The position numbers and the translations under genes are program-made. Below, piece after piece: positions 25,457 to 35,328 of a stretch of 64,000 bases of DNA. Below the pieces are notes generated by a model. The model searched no databases, was not told where the DNA came from, and worked only from the letters and a program-made list of their open reading frames with translations. Location: NCBI GenBank assembly GCA_010279815.1, contig QEOQ01000207.1, forward strand, positions 1,580,078-1,644,077, given 5' to 3'. Origin of the DNA: Brachionus plicatilis. Its lineage: Eukaryota > Rotifera > Eurotatoria > Ploima > Brachionidae. The first letter of the stretch is position 1. Every line of letters begins with the position of its first letter.

Positions 25457-26639
25457 TCTATTTTATTTCATAAAAAATTAAATACGAACAAATAAGAAAT
25501 AAATTATGAGACAAATAACCTTTTTTTTGTTTTTAACCATTTGAAAATGTTATTTTTTAATTTTTTTTTATTTCTACTATGTTTTTTGATTTTTAGTTAG
25601 GATAATAAAGATTTAATCAATGAATCAAATCACAATTTCGTACATCAAATATATATTTTTCTTCAAATATCCAACACTAATCCTTTTTTATTTTAGACAA
25701 GAATATTTATTTAATACTTTGTTTGTGTAGTTGTTTAAATGAACTATTTTAATTTTTTGAGCACGTTACAAGTCTAAGTTGCAAAATTTTGATAGACACA
25801 AAACTCGAAGCTGAAATATTAAAAATAAAAATAAATAACAATAAATACTAAAAATTTGAGTTAAAATAAAAAGAGTATTTAAGATATTTCAATTTGTATA
25901 ATAGATAACTGGAAAAATTATCAAATGATTTAAATTTATTAAAATAATTTTTTCTTTTTGATTTTTTATTAATAATTTAAATCTTTTTTTGGGTCTTTCT
26001 TAAATTTTAGATTTATTGCATAATGTTAAAAAGAAAAAAAACTTGCGAAATAGAAATAATGCTCGCATATTTCATTAAATACGACTGCCATTAAATTAAT
26101 CAGTTTTAGTGATATAATTTATAGTTTTTTTTCAAATATCTTTTAATAAATATTATTGATAACAATTGTTTCTTAATGGCAAAAAAAGTTTTAAACATAA
26201 AAATTTTAAAATTCTAATTTGATGTTTAAAATTCTAGTGTAATATTTTTATAAAAAAAATTAAAAGTTTTCCTTTTAGATTTTAATTTTTTAAAACTAAT
26301 GTTTTGTAATCATTAATCTTTTTTTATTTTGGTGATTAATATTTCAAATTTTTTGGTCAAAGTTATGGTCATATTTTTAAGGCATCTTAGTGATGCGAAG
26401 TCGATTTTTTAATTAAACGTTGTATATTGAATTTTTCTATCTTTTTGAAGTTTAATTTTTATTCGAAAATTTGAAAAAAATATTGAAAATTCCATTTTTA
26501 GCTATTTAATAATTTTTTATGTATTTGTTTACCTGTACCGAGCTCCTTCAGAATAAAAATATATGGAAAACAGATAAAAAATAAATTTAAATAAAATGAA
26601 AAGACAAATAATTGATTTAAATTAATATTCAATCGTTGA

Positions 26640-26765
26640 AAAACTCGATCTAGTGAACCATAGTTCACCTATTATGCGAACATTTCTTGTTCTCGGAACA
26701 AGAATATTATTTAATTCTTTTGTGAACCATAAGTTCATCTAATTTATTTGTTCACATAAAAGTCA
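26640..26765. repeat. Cluster of GTGAAC/GTTCAC inverted motifs
   Basis: Within 125 bp there are GTGAACCATAGTTCACC, GCGAACA, CTTGTTCTCGGAACAAG, TGTGAACCATAAGTTCAT and TTGTTCACA. The first and third are hairpin-forming. This could be a regulatory array or the end of a mobile element. No function is assigned. Confidence 0.35.
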
Positions 26766-27187
26766 ACCAAAATAGAATTAGGTGAAAAACTTTTAGACTA
26801 TTTGAATAAATTGAATAGAATAGCTATTTAATAATAATAATAATAATTGAATGCCTAATTCTCGATACTGATATAAAAATAAACAAATGAAGTTAATAAT
26901 TTTTATTTTTTTTTTTTAATTTGAAGGAGCTTTATAAATAGTATTTGCTCTGATCTAGTTCACCTGGCATTACCCTTGCAACAATCCAAAATACCCAAAT
27001 GCTCTCTTTATTTAATTCTTTGCCTTAAAATAAATAATTAAAATTAAAGAGAATTGAAATTAATTTATCACCCTTCAAGTGTTTGACTTTGGGAAACATA
27101 GATTCATCTTTTTCGCAAATTTTACCTACTCGGCCCAACTTTAAATTTTTATTCTAATTATTTATTTATCAATTGAATTATTTTTTT

Positions 27188-27253
27188 TAAATTTTGACTT
27201 TAGGGATAATTGACGTTGGTTTGTCATTTCAAAAACCCAGAGTCAAAATTTAT
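27188..27253. repeat. Short stem-loop (16-bp arms)
   Basis: AAATTTTGACTTTAGGG near 27188 pairs with CCCAGAGTCAAAATTT ending near 27253, with one or two mismatches and a ~33-nt loop. It lies about 320 bp downstream of the stop of the minus-strand CH-domain gene. It may be a mini foldback or a 3' UTR structure. Confidence 0.45.
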
Positions 27254-27573
27254 AAAAAAAAACAAAGTTTTTCATGCTTGTAATATTAACTTAAAATAAT
27301 TTTTTTATTTGAAATTGAAAAAAATATTTGAAGCATCGCACCTTTTCAATGTTATTACAACATTGGACACATTTTTTAGTTCAAACAAAAAAAATTAAGC
27401 CATATTGAATGAAACCTTTTTTCGATTTAAAAAATATGTTTTATTAAAAATTAAATTTAATTTAAAAACTACTCAAAAGCTAAGATAATTTAGAATAAAA
27501 AATGTTATAAGCGTCTAAAATTTAAAATCAATATATTAAATTTATACTCTTAGTTTAATATTTGCTTAATCGC

Positions 27574-30500
27574 TCACGGACTAATACAATAATTTATAAC
27601 CAGTGAAAATATTATAAAAACTATGGTTAAGATGAAAATTTTAAAAAATTCTGAAGTTTTACAAGGCGTTTTAAAATCATCGGATTGAGAAAATATTATC
27701 GAATTGGTCCTGTTTTTTTTTCTAATGTTTTTATTTTTGTTTCCGTTGCTATTGAAGGTCCCATTTGATTTAAAAAAATTTGAAGATTTTGAATCATTCT
27801 CTAGATTCGAGTGCAGATCAATGTGTTCTAATTCTTTAAATTTATTTTTTGTTTCAACTGATCTATCGGTTTCAGAATCAAGTTTTTTTACTAAAGGCTT
27901 TGATGAAAATTTTTTATTATTACACTCTTCGTAAACAGGTATATTTGTTATATTTTTTATTTTAGATTTGCCAAAATCTTGTTTGAATGCTGAATTAGAC
28001 TTTTGCTTGTATTTTATTTGACCGGAATTTTTTTGCTCTAATTTCTCGTTCTGATTGCTTCTAATACTATTTTTTTCCAATGGCTTTTCATTGTAATTTT
28101 GCTGAACAATTGAACTATAGGTTTTTTTTGAATGTTCTGAATTTGAATAAGTGATGTTATTTTTTGGCATTACCTCAATCTCGCGGATAGAATAATCACT
28201 TCTATGCTGTTCTTCTTCATCTATTGACTCATCAAGAATTTCATTTTGAAAACTTTTTTCGACAATTGAAGTTAAATTTTCGCTTTCATGCTTCGAATGT
28301 TTTGAAAAGGAGTTATGATACAAATCTGAAACATTATTTGAATCATCCAAGGTAAAATTATTCAATTTTAAGCTTTCAATTTGATTCAAATTTTCCTGTG
28401 AACTCAGACAGTCAGTACATTTTTTTTCATCAGTAGAACTATTGATCTGTTGGCTAAATTCATGTCCATTTTGATCAATTGGTGGGTCGATGATTGCCAA
28501 AATTTCCTCATTTTTATTATCATTTTCGCTGATAATTTTGTCAATAATGTCTGTTTCTTTTTCATTGTCATTTTGGTCTGTTTCATTTGAATCTTCTTCA
28601 TTTGATTTGGAATTTTGGTCAGTTATTCTATGCACACAACTGTTTTCATCCTTTTCTAAAAAAACCGGCTCATTAGTTTGTTCTGCTGAATTTTCTACCG
28701 AAATATCATCGAATTGGTCCAATCCTGGTAATTTTTCATTTAAATTTGTGAAATCATATTCTTCCTCTTTATTTAAATCTAAAAGTAAATTATAAGTTTG
28801 CATTATAAGTTTTTCGTGCAAACTATGATAAACAGTGTCACTATCTTTTTGCTGATCGATTCGGATATCTAAATCAACTTTCGGAGAAATTTGTATATCA
28901 GAATCAAGTTCATCTTGAAAAGTTTCCCGGTCAATTTTTTTGATATTTTTTGATGTTCCTTCATCAAATTTGATAGTTGTTGATTCAGCCGGATCATTAT
29001 TTTCACAATTGATTTTATCATAGTTATATTTAGTAGATTTTGGATCCAAATTTTCTTTGTCGAAGTTGTCTTCGATTTCATGAAATATAAATTCAGATTG
29101 ATTGCTTTGATCATCTGGATTTAATTTGGCAAAATCTTCGCTTGTTATTTTTGAAACAATATTTCCGTCCAGGTTGGATAATTCACTGACTTCTTTTTTT
29201 AAACTATCCATCATAGATTCGATTATATTTTCATTCGGATTGTACAGCGGGAACTCATTTGAAAATTTCTCCGCAAAGTTTTGGTTTAGATTTGTGTCAT
29301 TATCAGATAAATTTTGATGTTCCCTATCAATAACTTGATTAAAAACTTGGACAAATTCGACTTTTTCAGATAAAGTTTGTGAACTTTTTTCATTATTCTC
29401 TATTTTTACATCTGCGTCACTTTCTGAGATGTTCCCTTCATCTAAAATTTGCTCTTTTTCAAACAGAATTTTCTCAATTCTGTCATTATTATTTTGGTAG
29501 CTTAAGTCACATAAAGAGTCTCCATCATGTGTCACATTTTCCTTTATATTGTTCAAACTCTTATTTAACAACAAAGCTTCATCATTAAGTTCTTCCTCGG
29601 AGGTATTTGCCAAACTTGAACTAGCTGAAATCAAGAGATCAGTTAGATGTCCATTTATCTCCTTGTTATCCTTGCTTTTTTCAGGTTCAATATCTTCATT
29701 TAAATTTTGCACACTGTTAGCATCATCCTGGAAATTATTTAACAACAAAGCTTCATCATTAAGTTCTTTCTCGGAGGTATTTGCCAAACTTGAACTAGCT
29801 GAAATCAAGAGATCAGTTAGATGTCCATTTATCTCCTTGTTATCCTTGCTTTTTTCAGGTTCGATTATTTCTTTAAATTCTTTTTTAAAATCGTTAAAAT
29901 CTTGGCCTATTTTGTCAATTGTTTCACATGTATCTTTATTAAGGTATTCGCTTGAATTTTCATTTACTGAATTGTCAGATGAATCTTCATTCTTTACAAC
30001 AACTTTTTTACTAGTTGATTCTTTTTCTGGAACACTTTCCTCATTGAAATTACTACTGATTTTATGTTCTTGTGTTTGAAAAGATTCATTACGTTCCATC
30101 ATGTCTACGATTTCGTCATCTGATAAATTAGTTCTAACCGGCAAAACTTGATCATCATTTTCAATTAATTCTTCTATTTTTGGCACTATTTGTTCATTAC
30201 TGATGGAATTTTTTTTATTCTGAATTTTTAATAAATTTGTATTGACAATATTCTTATGCTGACTGGGTATATTATTTATCTGGTTTGTCTCAAAGAGAGG
30301 ACTCTTGGTAAAAAAATCCCTTGGCTCAATCGATTCCGCACTTCCTTCTTGTTCAAATATTTCAGTCTCATTGAATCCATTATTACTTTCCTTCATTGTC
30401 TCCTCAAATTTGGACAGTTCACTGTTTGGATAATTATCATCTTCAGTGTCGATACTCTTTTCTGAATTAGAAAGTTCTTTTAAACAATTGTCTAACTTAT

Positions 30501-31482
30501 TTTTCATCTCAGCTGACACTTTTTGAATGTTACTCATCAAGTCAACCAAAGAATCAGTTTGACTGCTATTAGGAATCGACTCGATGTCAGACATGCTTTT
30601 AGAACTGAGGCCACTCTTGACATTGCTGAATTTGTCATCGGACTCTAGGCTGTCATAGGATCCGTTGACAAGCCGGTAGGAATTAATGTTTCTGGCACGT
30701 TCAACTGATTTGTTTTCATCCAGATCAGAGGAAAAAACCGAGCTCTTAGATTCAGATTTTAGACTTTCTTGGTAGTTAGGTAGTGAATCGACCCGCTCTA
30801 GTTTGTCTTTTATTTCACTATTTTGAACAATTTTTTGAATTTCGTTATCATTTTTGGACACATTTTGTGGCACTGTTTTCAATTCTGAAATACGCTCATT
30901 TGACATGGTCAAAATTTCTCTACAATATTTGTATTCATAATCGTGACGGATCAAAAACAAGAATCCGAGCAGAATTTTAAGGTTTCCGTCGACCAGTTCG
31001 CTAGAATTGATGCCGATACATTTCACTTGCCGACTAAATTCCATGAAATCAATGCAGGTTTGAAAATTTTTCATTTTATGCAAACGGGTTATTGGGCTTT
31101 CTTTGTTCAAGTGGCAATTGTAGAGTACTTCAATCAAATAAGCAACTCTCAAGCCATCTGACAAGTCTATGTAAAGATTGGTGATTCGATACGAATTGGC
31201 CAAGTTGTTGTTTATCCATTGCACTAATTTTTTGGTTTGATCTTGGTCAAGTTTTTTCCTCAATTCTCTCCATTTTTCGTCTTGTCGAAGTGATCTGTAA
31301 AAAGGAATCAAATAGATGAGATCGGATGGTGTTTTTTGGATTTTTTCGGCTGTGTGACTACTGGAATTTTTTTTTCCCACTCGAGATAGAACTTTAGCCT
31401 GAGCTTGTTTTCTGGTACATCTTTGGCAAACTATGTTTGGCTTCGGTGGTTTTAAATCAACAGAGTAGACTGTTGACATCAT
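27574..31482 (-). CDS. Single-CH-domain, tail-anchored 1302-aa protein
   Basis: One uninterrupted exon. The reading frame continues 34 codons upstream without an ATG, so the start was set at the first Met (MMSTVYSVDLKPP). Residues ~75-190 form a calponin-homology domain of spectrin CH1 type: KKLVQWINNNL, DLSDGLRVAYLIEVL, LHKMKNFQTCIDFM, VDGNLKILLGFLFLI. No second CH domain follows, although actin-binding proteins of this type usually have a CH1-CH2 pair. Residues ~200-1240 are acidic, Ser/Asn/Glu-rich and look disordered, with a recent internal duplication. The last ~25 residues are a hydrophobic segment (IFILTIVFIIFSLVINYC) ending in ISP, a tail anchor. CH plus C-terminal membrane segment recalls calmin (CLMN) and KASH-type nesprins, but no spectrin repeats and no canonical PPPX end are present. 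A link between actin and a membrane is inferred. Confidence 0.85.
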   Translation of the reverse strand: MMSTVYSVDLKPPKPNIVCQRCTRKQAQAKVLSRVGKKNSSSHTAEKIQKTPSDLIYLIPFYRSLRQDEKWRELRKKLDQDQTKKLVQWINNNLANSYRITNLYIDLSDGLRVAYLIEVLYNCHLNKESPITRLHKMKNFQTCIDFMEFSRQVKCIGINSSELVDGNLKILLGFLFLIRHDYEYKYCREILTMSNERISELKTVPQNVSKNDNEIQKIVQNSEIKDKLERVDSLPNYQESLKSESKSSVFSSDLDENKSVERARNINSYRLVNGSYDSLESDDKFSNVKSGLSSKSMSDIESIPNSSQTDSLVDLMSNIQKVSAEMKNKLDNCLKELSNSEKSIDTEDDNYPNSELSKFEETMKESNNGFNETEIFEQEGSAESIEPRDFFTKSPLFETNQINNIPSQHKNIVNTNLLKIQNKKNSISNEQIVPKIEELIENDDQVLPVRTNLSDDEIVDMMERNESFQTQEHKISSNFNEESVPEKESTSKKVVVKNEDSSDNSVNENSSEYLNKDTCETIDKIGQDFNDFKKEFKEIIEPEKSKDNKEINGHLTDLLISASSSLANTSEKELNDEALLLNNFQDDANSVQNLNEDIEPEKSKDNKEINGHLTDLLISASSSLANTSEEELNDEALLLNKSLNNIKENVTHDGDSLCDLSYQNNNDRIEKILFEKEQILDEGNISESDADVKIENNEKSSQTLSEKVEFVQVFNQVIDREHQNLSDNDTNLNQNFAEKFSNEFPLYNPNENIIESMMDSLKKEVSELSNLDGNIVSKITSEDFAKLNPDDQSNQSEFIFHEIEDNFDKENLDPKSTKYNYDKINCENNDPAESTTIKFDEGTSKNIKKIDRETFQDELDSDIQISPKVDLDIRIDQQKDSDTVYHSLHEKLIMQTYNLLLDLNKEEEYDFTNLNEKLPGLDQFDDISVENSAEQTNEPVFLEKDENSCVHRITDQNSKSNEEDSNETDQNDNEKETDIIDKIISENDNKNEEILAIIDPPIDQNGHEFSQQINSSTDEKKCTDCLSSQENLNQIESLKLNNFTLDDSNNVSDLYHNSFSKHSKHESENLTSIVEKSFQNEILDESIDEEEQHRSDYSIREIEVMPKNNITYSNSEHSKKTYSSIVQQNYNEKPLEKNSIRSNQNEKLEQKNSGQIKYKQKSNSAFKQDFGKSKIKNITNIPVYEECNNKKFSSKPLVKKLDSETDRSVETKNKFKELEHIDLHSNLENDSKSSNFFKSNGTFNSNGNKNKNIRKKNRTNSIIFSQSDDFKTPCKTSEFFKIFILTIVFIIFSLVINYCISP
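29561..29862 (-). repeat. Near-perfect internal duplication in the CH-domain gene
   Basis: Positions 29561-29688 and 29735-29862, each 128 bp and offset by 174 bp, are identical except for one base by eye. They encode the repeated peptide starting EPEKSKDNKEINGHLTD, with a K/E difference (TSEKEL versus TSEEEL). The offset is a multiple of three, so the frame is kept. The low divergence points to a recent tandem duplication or ongoing conversion. Confidence 0.9.
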
Positions 31483-34413
31483 GGGGTTGGTATGGAATGG
31501 ATTCAAAATGGAATGCAAACCCTTTATAGGGTTCTGTAAAGCTAAATGACAATATTTATGTTGTTTAGACGAAGATAAGTGCAAAACCCGTCATTAATTT
31601 TATGATTTAATCTAAAAGATAAATTAAGCAAATCTTTTAAATCGCGCGTCAATATTTTTTGTAGTCTTTGGTGACCGACTAGAGGGATCTAATTCAATTA
31701 GGGTACTTTTTAGCAGAACAATTCGAAAGCAAATATGTCTAGTAGGTTTCAACTTGTTGTGTTGAATTAAACTTTTATTAGAGAAAAAATATTTTAAATA
31801 AAAATCGCCTCTTGAGCCATTTATCAAGTGATTTTTACCTATGTTTTGGTCCAATATACCTGAGAAATTACGTCAATTGTTAAATTGTTGAAAACAAAAA
31901 GTATTAATAATCTAATCTCAAATATTTGAATAAGATAAATCGAAAATAGAAAAAAAAAATTAATCCCTATTTTTAGATCAAGTCTTAATAAAATGTGACT
32001 AAACTCGATATCAAAAGGTTTTTATTGCTTCATAATTTAATTCTAATTTGCCAAATATTTAACTTGATTAGAAATTTTTTTCATAAAAATTTTATTTCAA
32101 ATGGTAGCCTAGAAAAATCTTCCACTTAATTCTTTATTTCTTTTTGAATTAAAAAAAATTCAAAAATTATGAAATAAATATTCAAGACTATTTGCTCTAG
32201 GATAAGGAGCCTTTGTTTATTCAAGACCCTACATTTATTTTTACTAATTCACACACATCTGTTACTCAAGAATTAAATTAAAAAATTTTAAAAAATGCTA
32301 AGTTTTAAATCTTTGTTTATAAACTTCTAAATATAATGGATTTTTAGACTAAATTGAAAAAAAGAATAAAATTTTAAATTAAGTCTTAAATATTTAAAAA
32401 AAAAATTAACTTAAAGTAATCTTTCTCAATAGCTGGCCGAGTTGGGTATTTACCTAGTTGAATTTTATCGTTTAAAAAAAAAAAAAAAACATGAATAAAT
32501 TCAGACTTGAAATTGGTAACCTTTAGACCATTGTTGGCTTAATTAATAAAGCGATGAATATTAAATTTAGTTTGCCGCTAATATTTCATTTTAAAATTCA
32601 TTTGAAGAAGAAATAAAAATCCATAATGAAAGCAGTGACGTGACATTTTTTATCCGGAGGAATTTTGCATAATTTTGAATTATAGAAAAAACCAAAATTT
32701 ACATATTTATAACTAGTCAAATGATAGACCGTTTTTAGTGTAAGGTCCCTTATCTTTAAAGAAGTTCTTATAGATATGTAAAACTTTATCTAAAAAGTGT
32801 GTAAATAAATTATATTTCATGATACTTGTTACGTCAGCATTTACTAGTAAATTTGAAGATTAAACAAACAAGAACACGTTACCTTTTATTTTTTTAATTT
32901 TTCAAAATTTATATCGAGATAAATAGAAATTCCTCTTGTCTCTGTCTAATATCCAAAAGCCCTACGTTTCTGTAGTTATATGCAGTTGATGAATTCAAAT
33001 GCAAATATTGAGCGAAAAACAATATCGAATAATTTCAAATGTATGTACAATTTAACCAGTTGTTACATAATACGTAGATATTTCTTAATAACTATTAGAA
33101 ACATGAAACTTCTTAAAAATTTGATTCGAATTAAAATTATAAATTATAAATTCATGAAGAAATTTATAACACGACTCTAAGTGACTAAAAAAAATTTTCA
33201 AAAATTAAAAGAAACATTTTTGTTATGTTATTCTCAAGAAAATGGCTTAAAAAAAAAAATTTTCTGAGTTAAATTATGATTCTTTTTAATTGAACTTTAT
33301 TTTAGATCTCAAATGTAAGTTTTAAAAACATATTCTAATTCTAATTGAATAAAACGTCTTTAAAAGATAGTTAATTTAAATATTTACAATTGATTTTTTT
33401 CATAAAAAAATTTTTTTTGAATTTATTTTGAATAAACTGAAAGCGATAAACTATTTATTTTTCATGTAAGTGGAAAATTATTGTTTCAAATTTTAGATTT
33501 ATCGATTTCAACTAAATTTTTTAATTAATCAGGTTGAATTATTAGTATTCGATTTAAAAACTGGAACGAAATTTTAAAAGAGTGATTTTTAAAATTTGAT
33601 GTTAAGAGCCAATTTGGAGCCAATTATACTTTGATCAAAATTAAAATCTACTGGGAAAAATATTTTTTTTTCCATAGAAGAAATTAGAATAACAGAGAGT
33701 TAATTATTGATTTTATATCTTTGTTTAAGAGAAAGTAAAAAAAAACTTATTTTAATTAATACTAAAAGTTTATTTTTTAATCAAATGATGCGTAATTATT
33801 TGGCTTAGAGTTATATTTAAAATAAATTGAATTTCAATCAGCTGCTTTTCTTAATTGAAAAAATCCTTGAATTTTATTGTTTTTTTTTGTCAAATATCCT
33901 TAAGGAAATATTTTAACAAAAACATTCTAATTAAGTACAAATTAATAAATAACCTTTCATTCACTTTTATAATTGTTTTAGAAATTCTTAATTTGATTTT
34001 GCATTATTAATTTTTTAACTTTTATGAATCCATTTAAAATGCTTATCTCTTTTAGGAATGGTTTCACTAAAAATTTTAAATAATTATTTTATTGATTATG
34101 TTTAATGAATCGAGAAATTAGAGGCAAACGATTTTTCAATATCTACTTCGAGGGCTTTACCTTAATATTGGAAAAATATTGTATTAAAAAAAATAAATTT
34201 TAACTTGTACTTGAGATTATTTTAATAATTTAATATTTTTAAGTTGTTAATTCCTCATAAATATCTAAACAAAGTCAATTTTTATTTATAATTTGAAAAA
34301 TCTAAATAAAGAGTGTTAATTAAAATTTTTTCCTAAAAAATTATCTGAAAAATTTTTTTTGATTAAGCTTACCATTTCACTTTTCTGGAACAAAAGCAAC
34401 ATTATAGAAGTAA
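31483..34413. other. Intergenic AT-rich interval
   Basis: The first ~100 bases probably include the 5' UTR of the minus-strand CH-domain gene. The rest up to the tRNA shows only AT-rich sequence and short chance ORFs. No repeat or gene was recognised. Confidence 0.4.
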
Positions 34414-34485
34414 TCCCATATGGTCTAGTGGTTAGGATTCCTGCCTTTCACGCAGGCGGCCCGGGTTCAATTCCCGGTGTGGGAA
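34414..34485 (+). tRNA. tRNA-Glu (UUC)
   Basis: This is a 72-nt tRNA without intron. The acceptor stem TCCCATA pairs with TGTGGGA (one T-G wobble), with discriminator A at 34485. The D arm is TGGTCTAGTGGTTAGGA (box A). The anticodon stem CCTGC/GCAGG holds loop CTTTCAC with anticodon TTC at 34447-34449. The T arm CCGGG-TTCAATT-CCCGG carries box B. Sequence and all stems match metazoan tRNA-Glu, and it looks functional. Confidence 0.97.
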
Positions 34486-34487
34486 AA

Positions 34488-34493
34488 TTTTTT
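34488..34493 (+). terminator. RNA polymerase III terminator of tRNA-Glu
   Basis: A run of six T residues begins 2 nt after the tRNA discriminator base. This is the standard pol III stop. Confidence 0.8.
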
Positions 34494-35328
34494 CTCTATA
34501 ATCGAACAAAAAGAAATGAGGCTAAGCGCGTTAAAAAAATTTGATTAGATTCCATTCTTGGCTAAATAATATCCATTTTTAGGACCATTAATTTGGTCTG
34601 GTTTTTTTATTAAACTTTTCAAATGTTTAAGCATAAATCGCCTTCAAAGCGTCAATTTAAACAAATATTTACAATAATTTTAATATGATCCTATAAACGT
34701 CGTCAAAATTTTTTTTTTGAGTTACTAAACGAATAAGAAATAAAATTTTACAATATAACTTAAGAAAGTAGCAGTTAACTAATTAAAAAATTCAAAATAA
34801 AATATAAAATTGCCATATTAAACTCTACAAATTGAAATAAAGATTTGTTAAACGGTTCAAAAAAATTGACATGTCTGTCAGATATGGATTAAAAAAAGTC
34901 AACAAATATTTTGATTATTTATTTATTTTGATTAAAATGTTTTTTCAATCGCTTGATCAAAAAGTTTTCAAACGATGTAAGTTTGAACTACTGAGTTTGT
35001 AATATAAATAAATCGATAAAGAAAAATGGACAAATTCAAAATAAAAATATTTATTCAAAATATGTAGCAAATTTGACGCATCTGATTTTGTAAATTTAAA
35101 TATTTGATATTTGCAGCAGAAAATCAATCGAGGCTTCATAAATCACCGAAATCGTTCTTGAAGAGACAAAAAACTGTGAATAAAAAGAAAAAGAACAACA
35201 TTTTAAAGTTTACTTTTATTATGCATTCTAAATGCTCAACACAAAATTCCAAACAAAATAAATAAATATTTTACCATTTTTTGCTAGCTTTTAAAAAAAA
35301 ATAAATCTCATATTTCGATGAATTTTTT
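34494..35328. other. Spacer between tRNA-Glu and the GPCR
   Basis: AT-rich sequence with no supported feature. The right part is presumably the 3' UTR of the minus-strand GPCR gene. Confidence 0.4.

Larger units (their letters stand above)
24446..27573. other. 3.1-kb intergenic interval rich in repeats
   Basis: No gene is supported. It holds a small foldback with a GC-rich core (24589-24757), the second copy of the dispersed repeat (24884-25456), a cluster of GTGAAC/GTTCAC inverted motifs (26655-26765), a short (TAA)n tract near 26827, a short sequence shared with 50105-50134 (26537-26560), and a 65-bp stem-loop near 27190. Confidence 0.5.

Noticed and set aside
26655..26700. Heat-shock element reading of the GAA/TTC cluster
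   Set aside because: Spacing between GAA and TTC units is 3 or irregular rather than the canonical 2, and no heat-shock gene lies nearby.
31483..31584. Extension of the CH-domain protein upstream to 31584
   Set aside because: The first codon there is TTG, not ATG. The first Met in the frame is at 31482.
34359..34544. 61-aa ORF across the tRNA-Glu
   Set aside because: It is a chance frame through the tRNA gene. The fold, boxes and T-run terminator explain the sequence.
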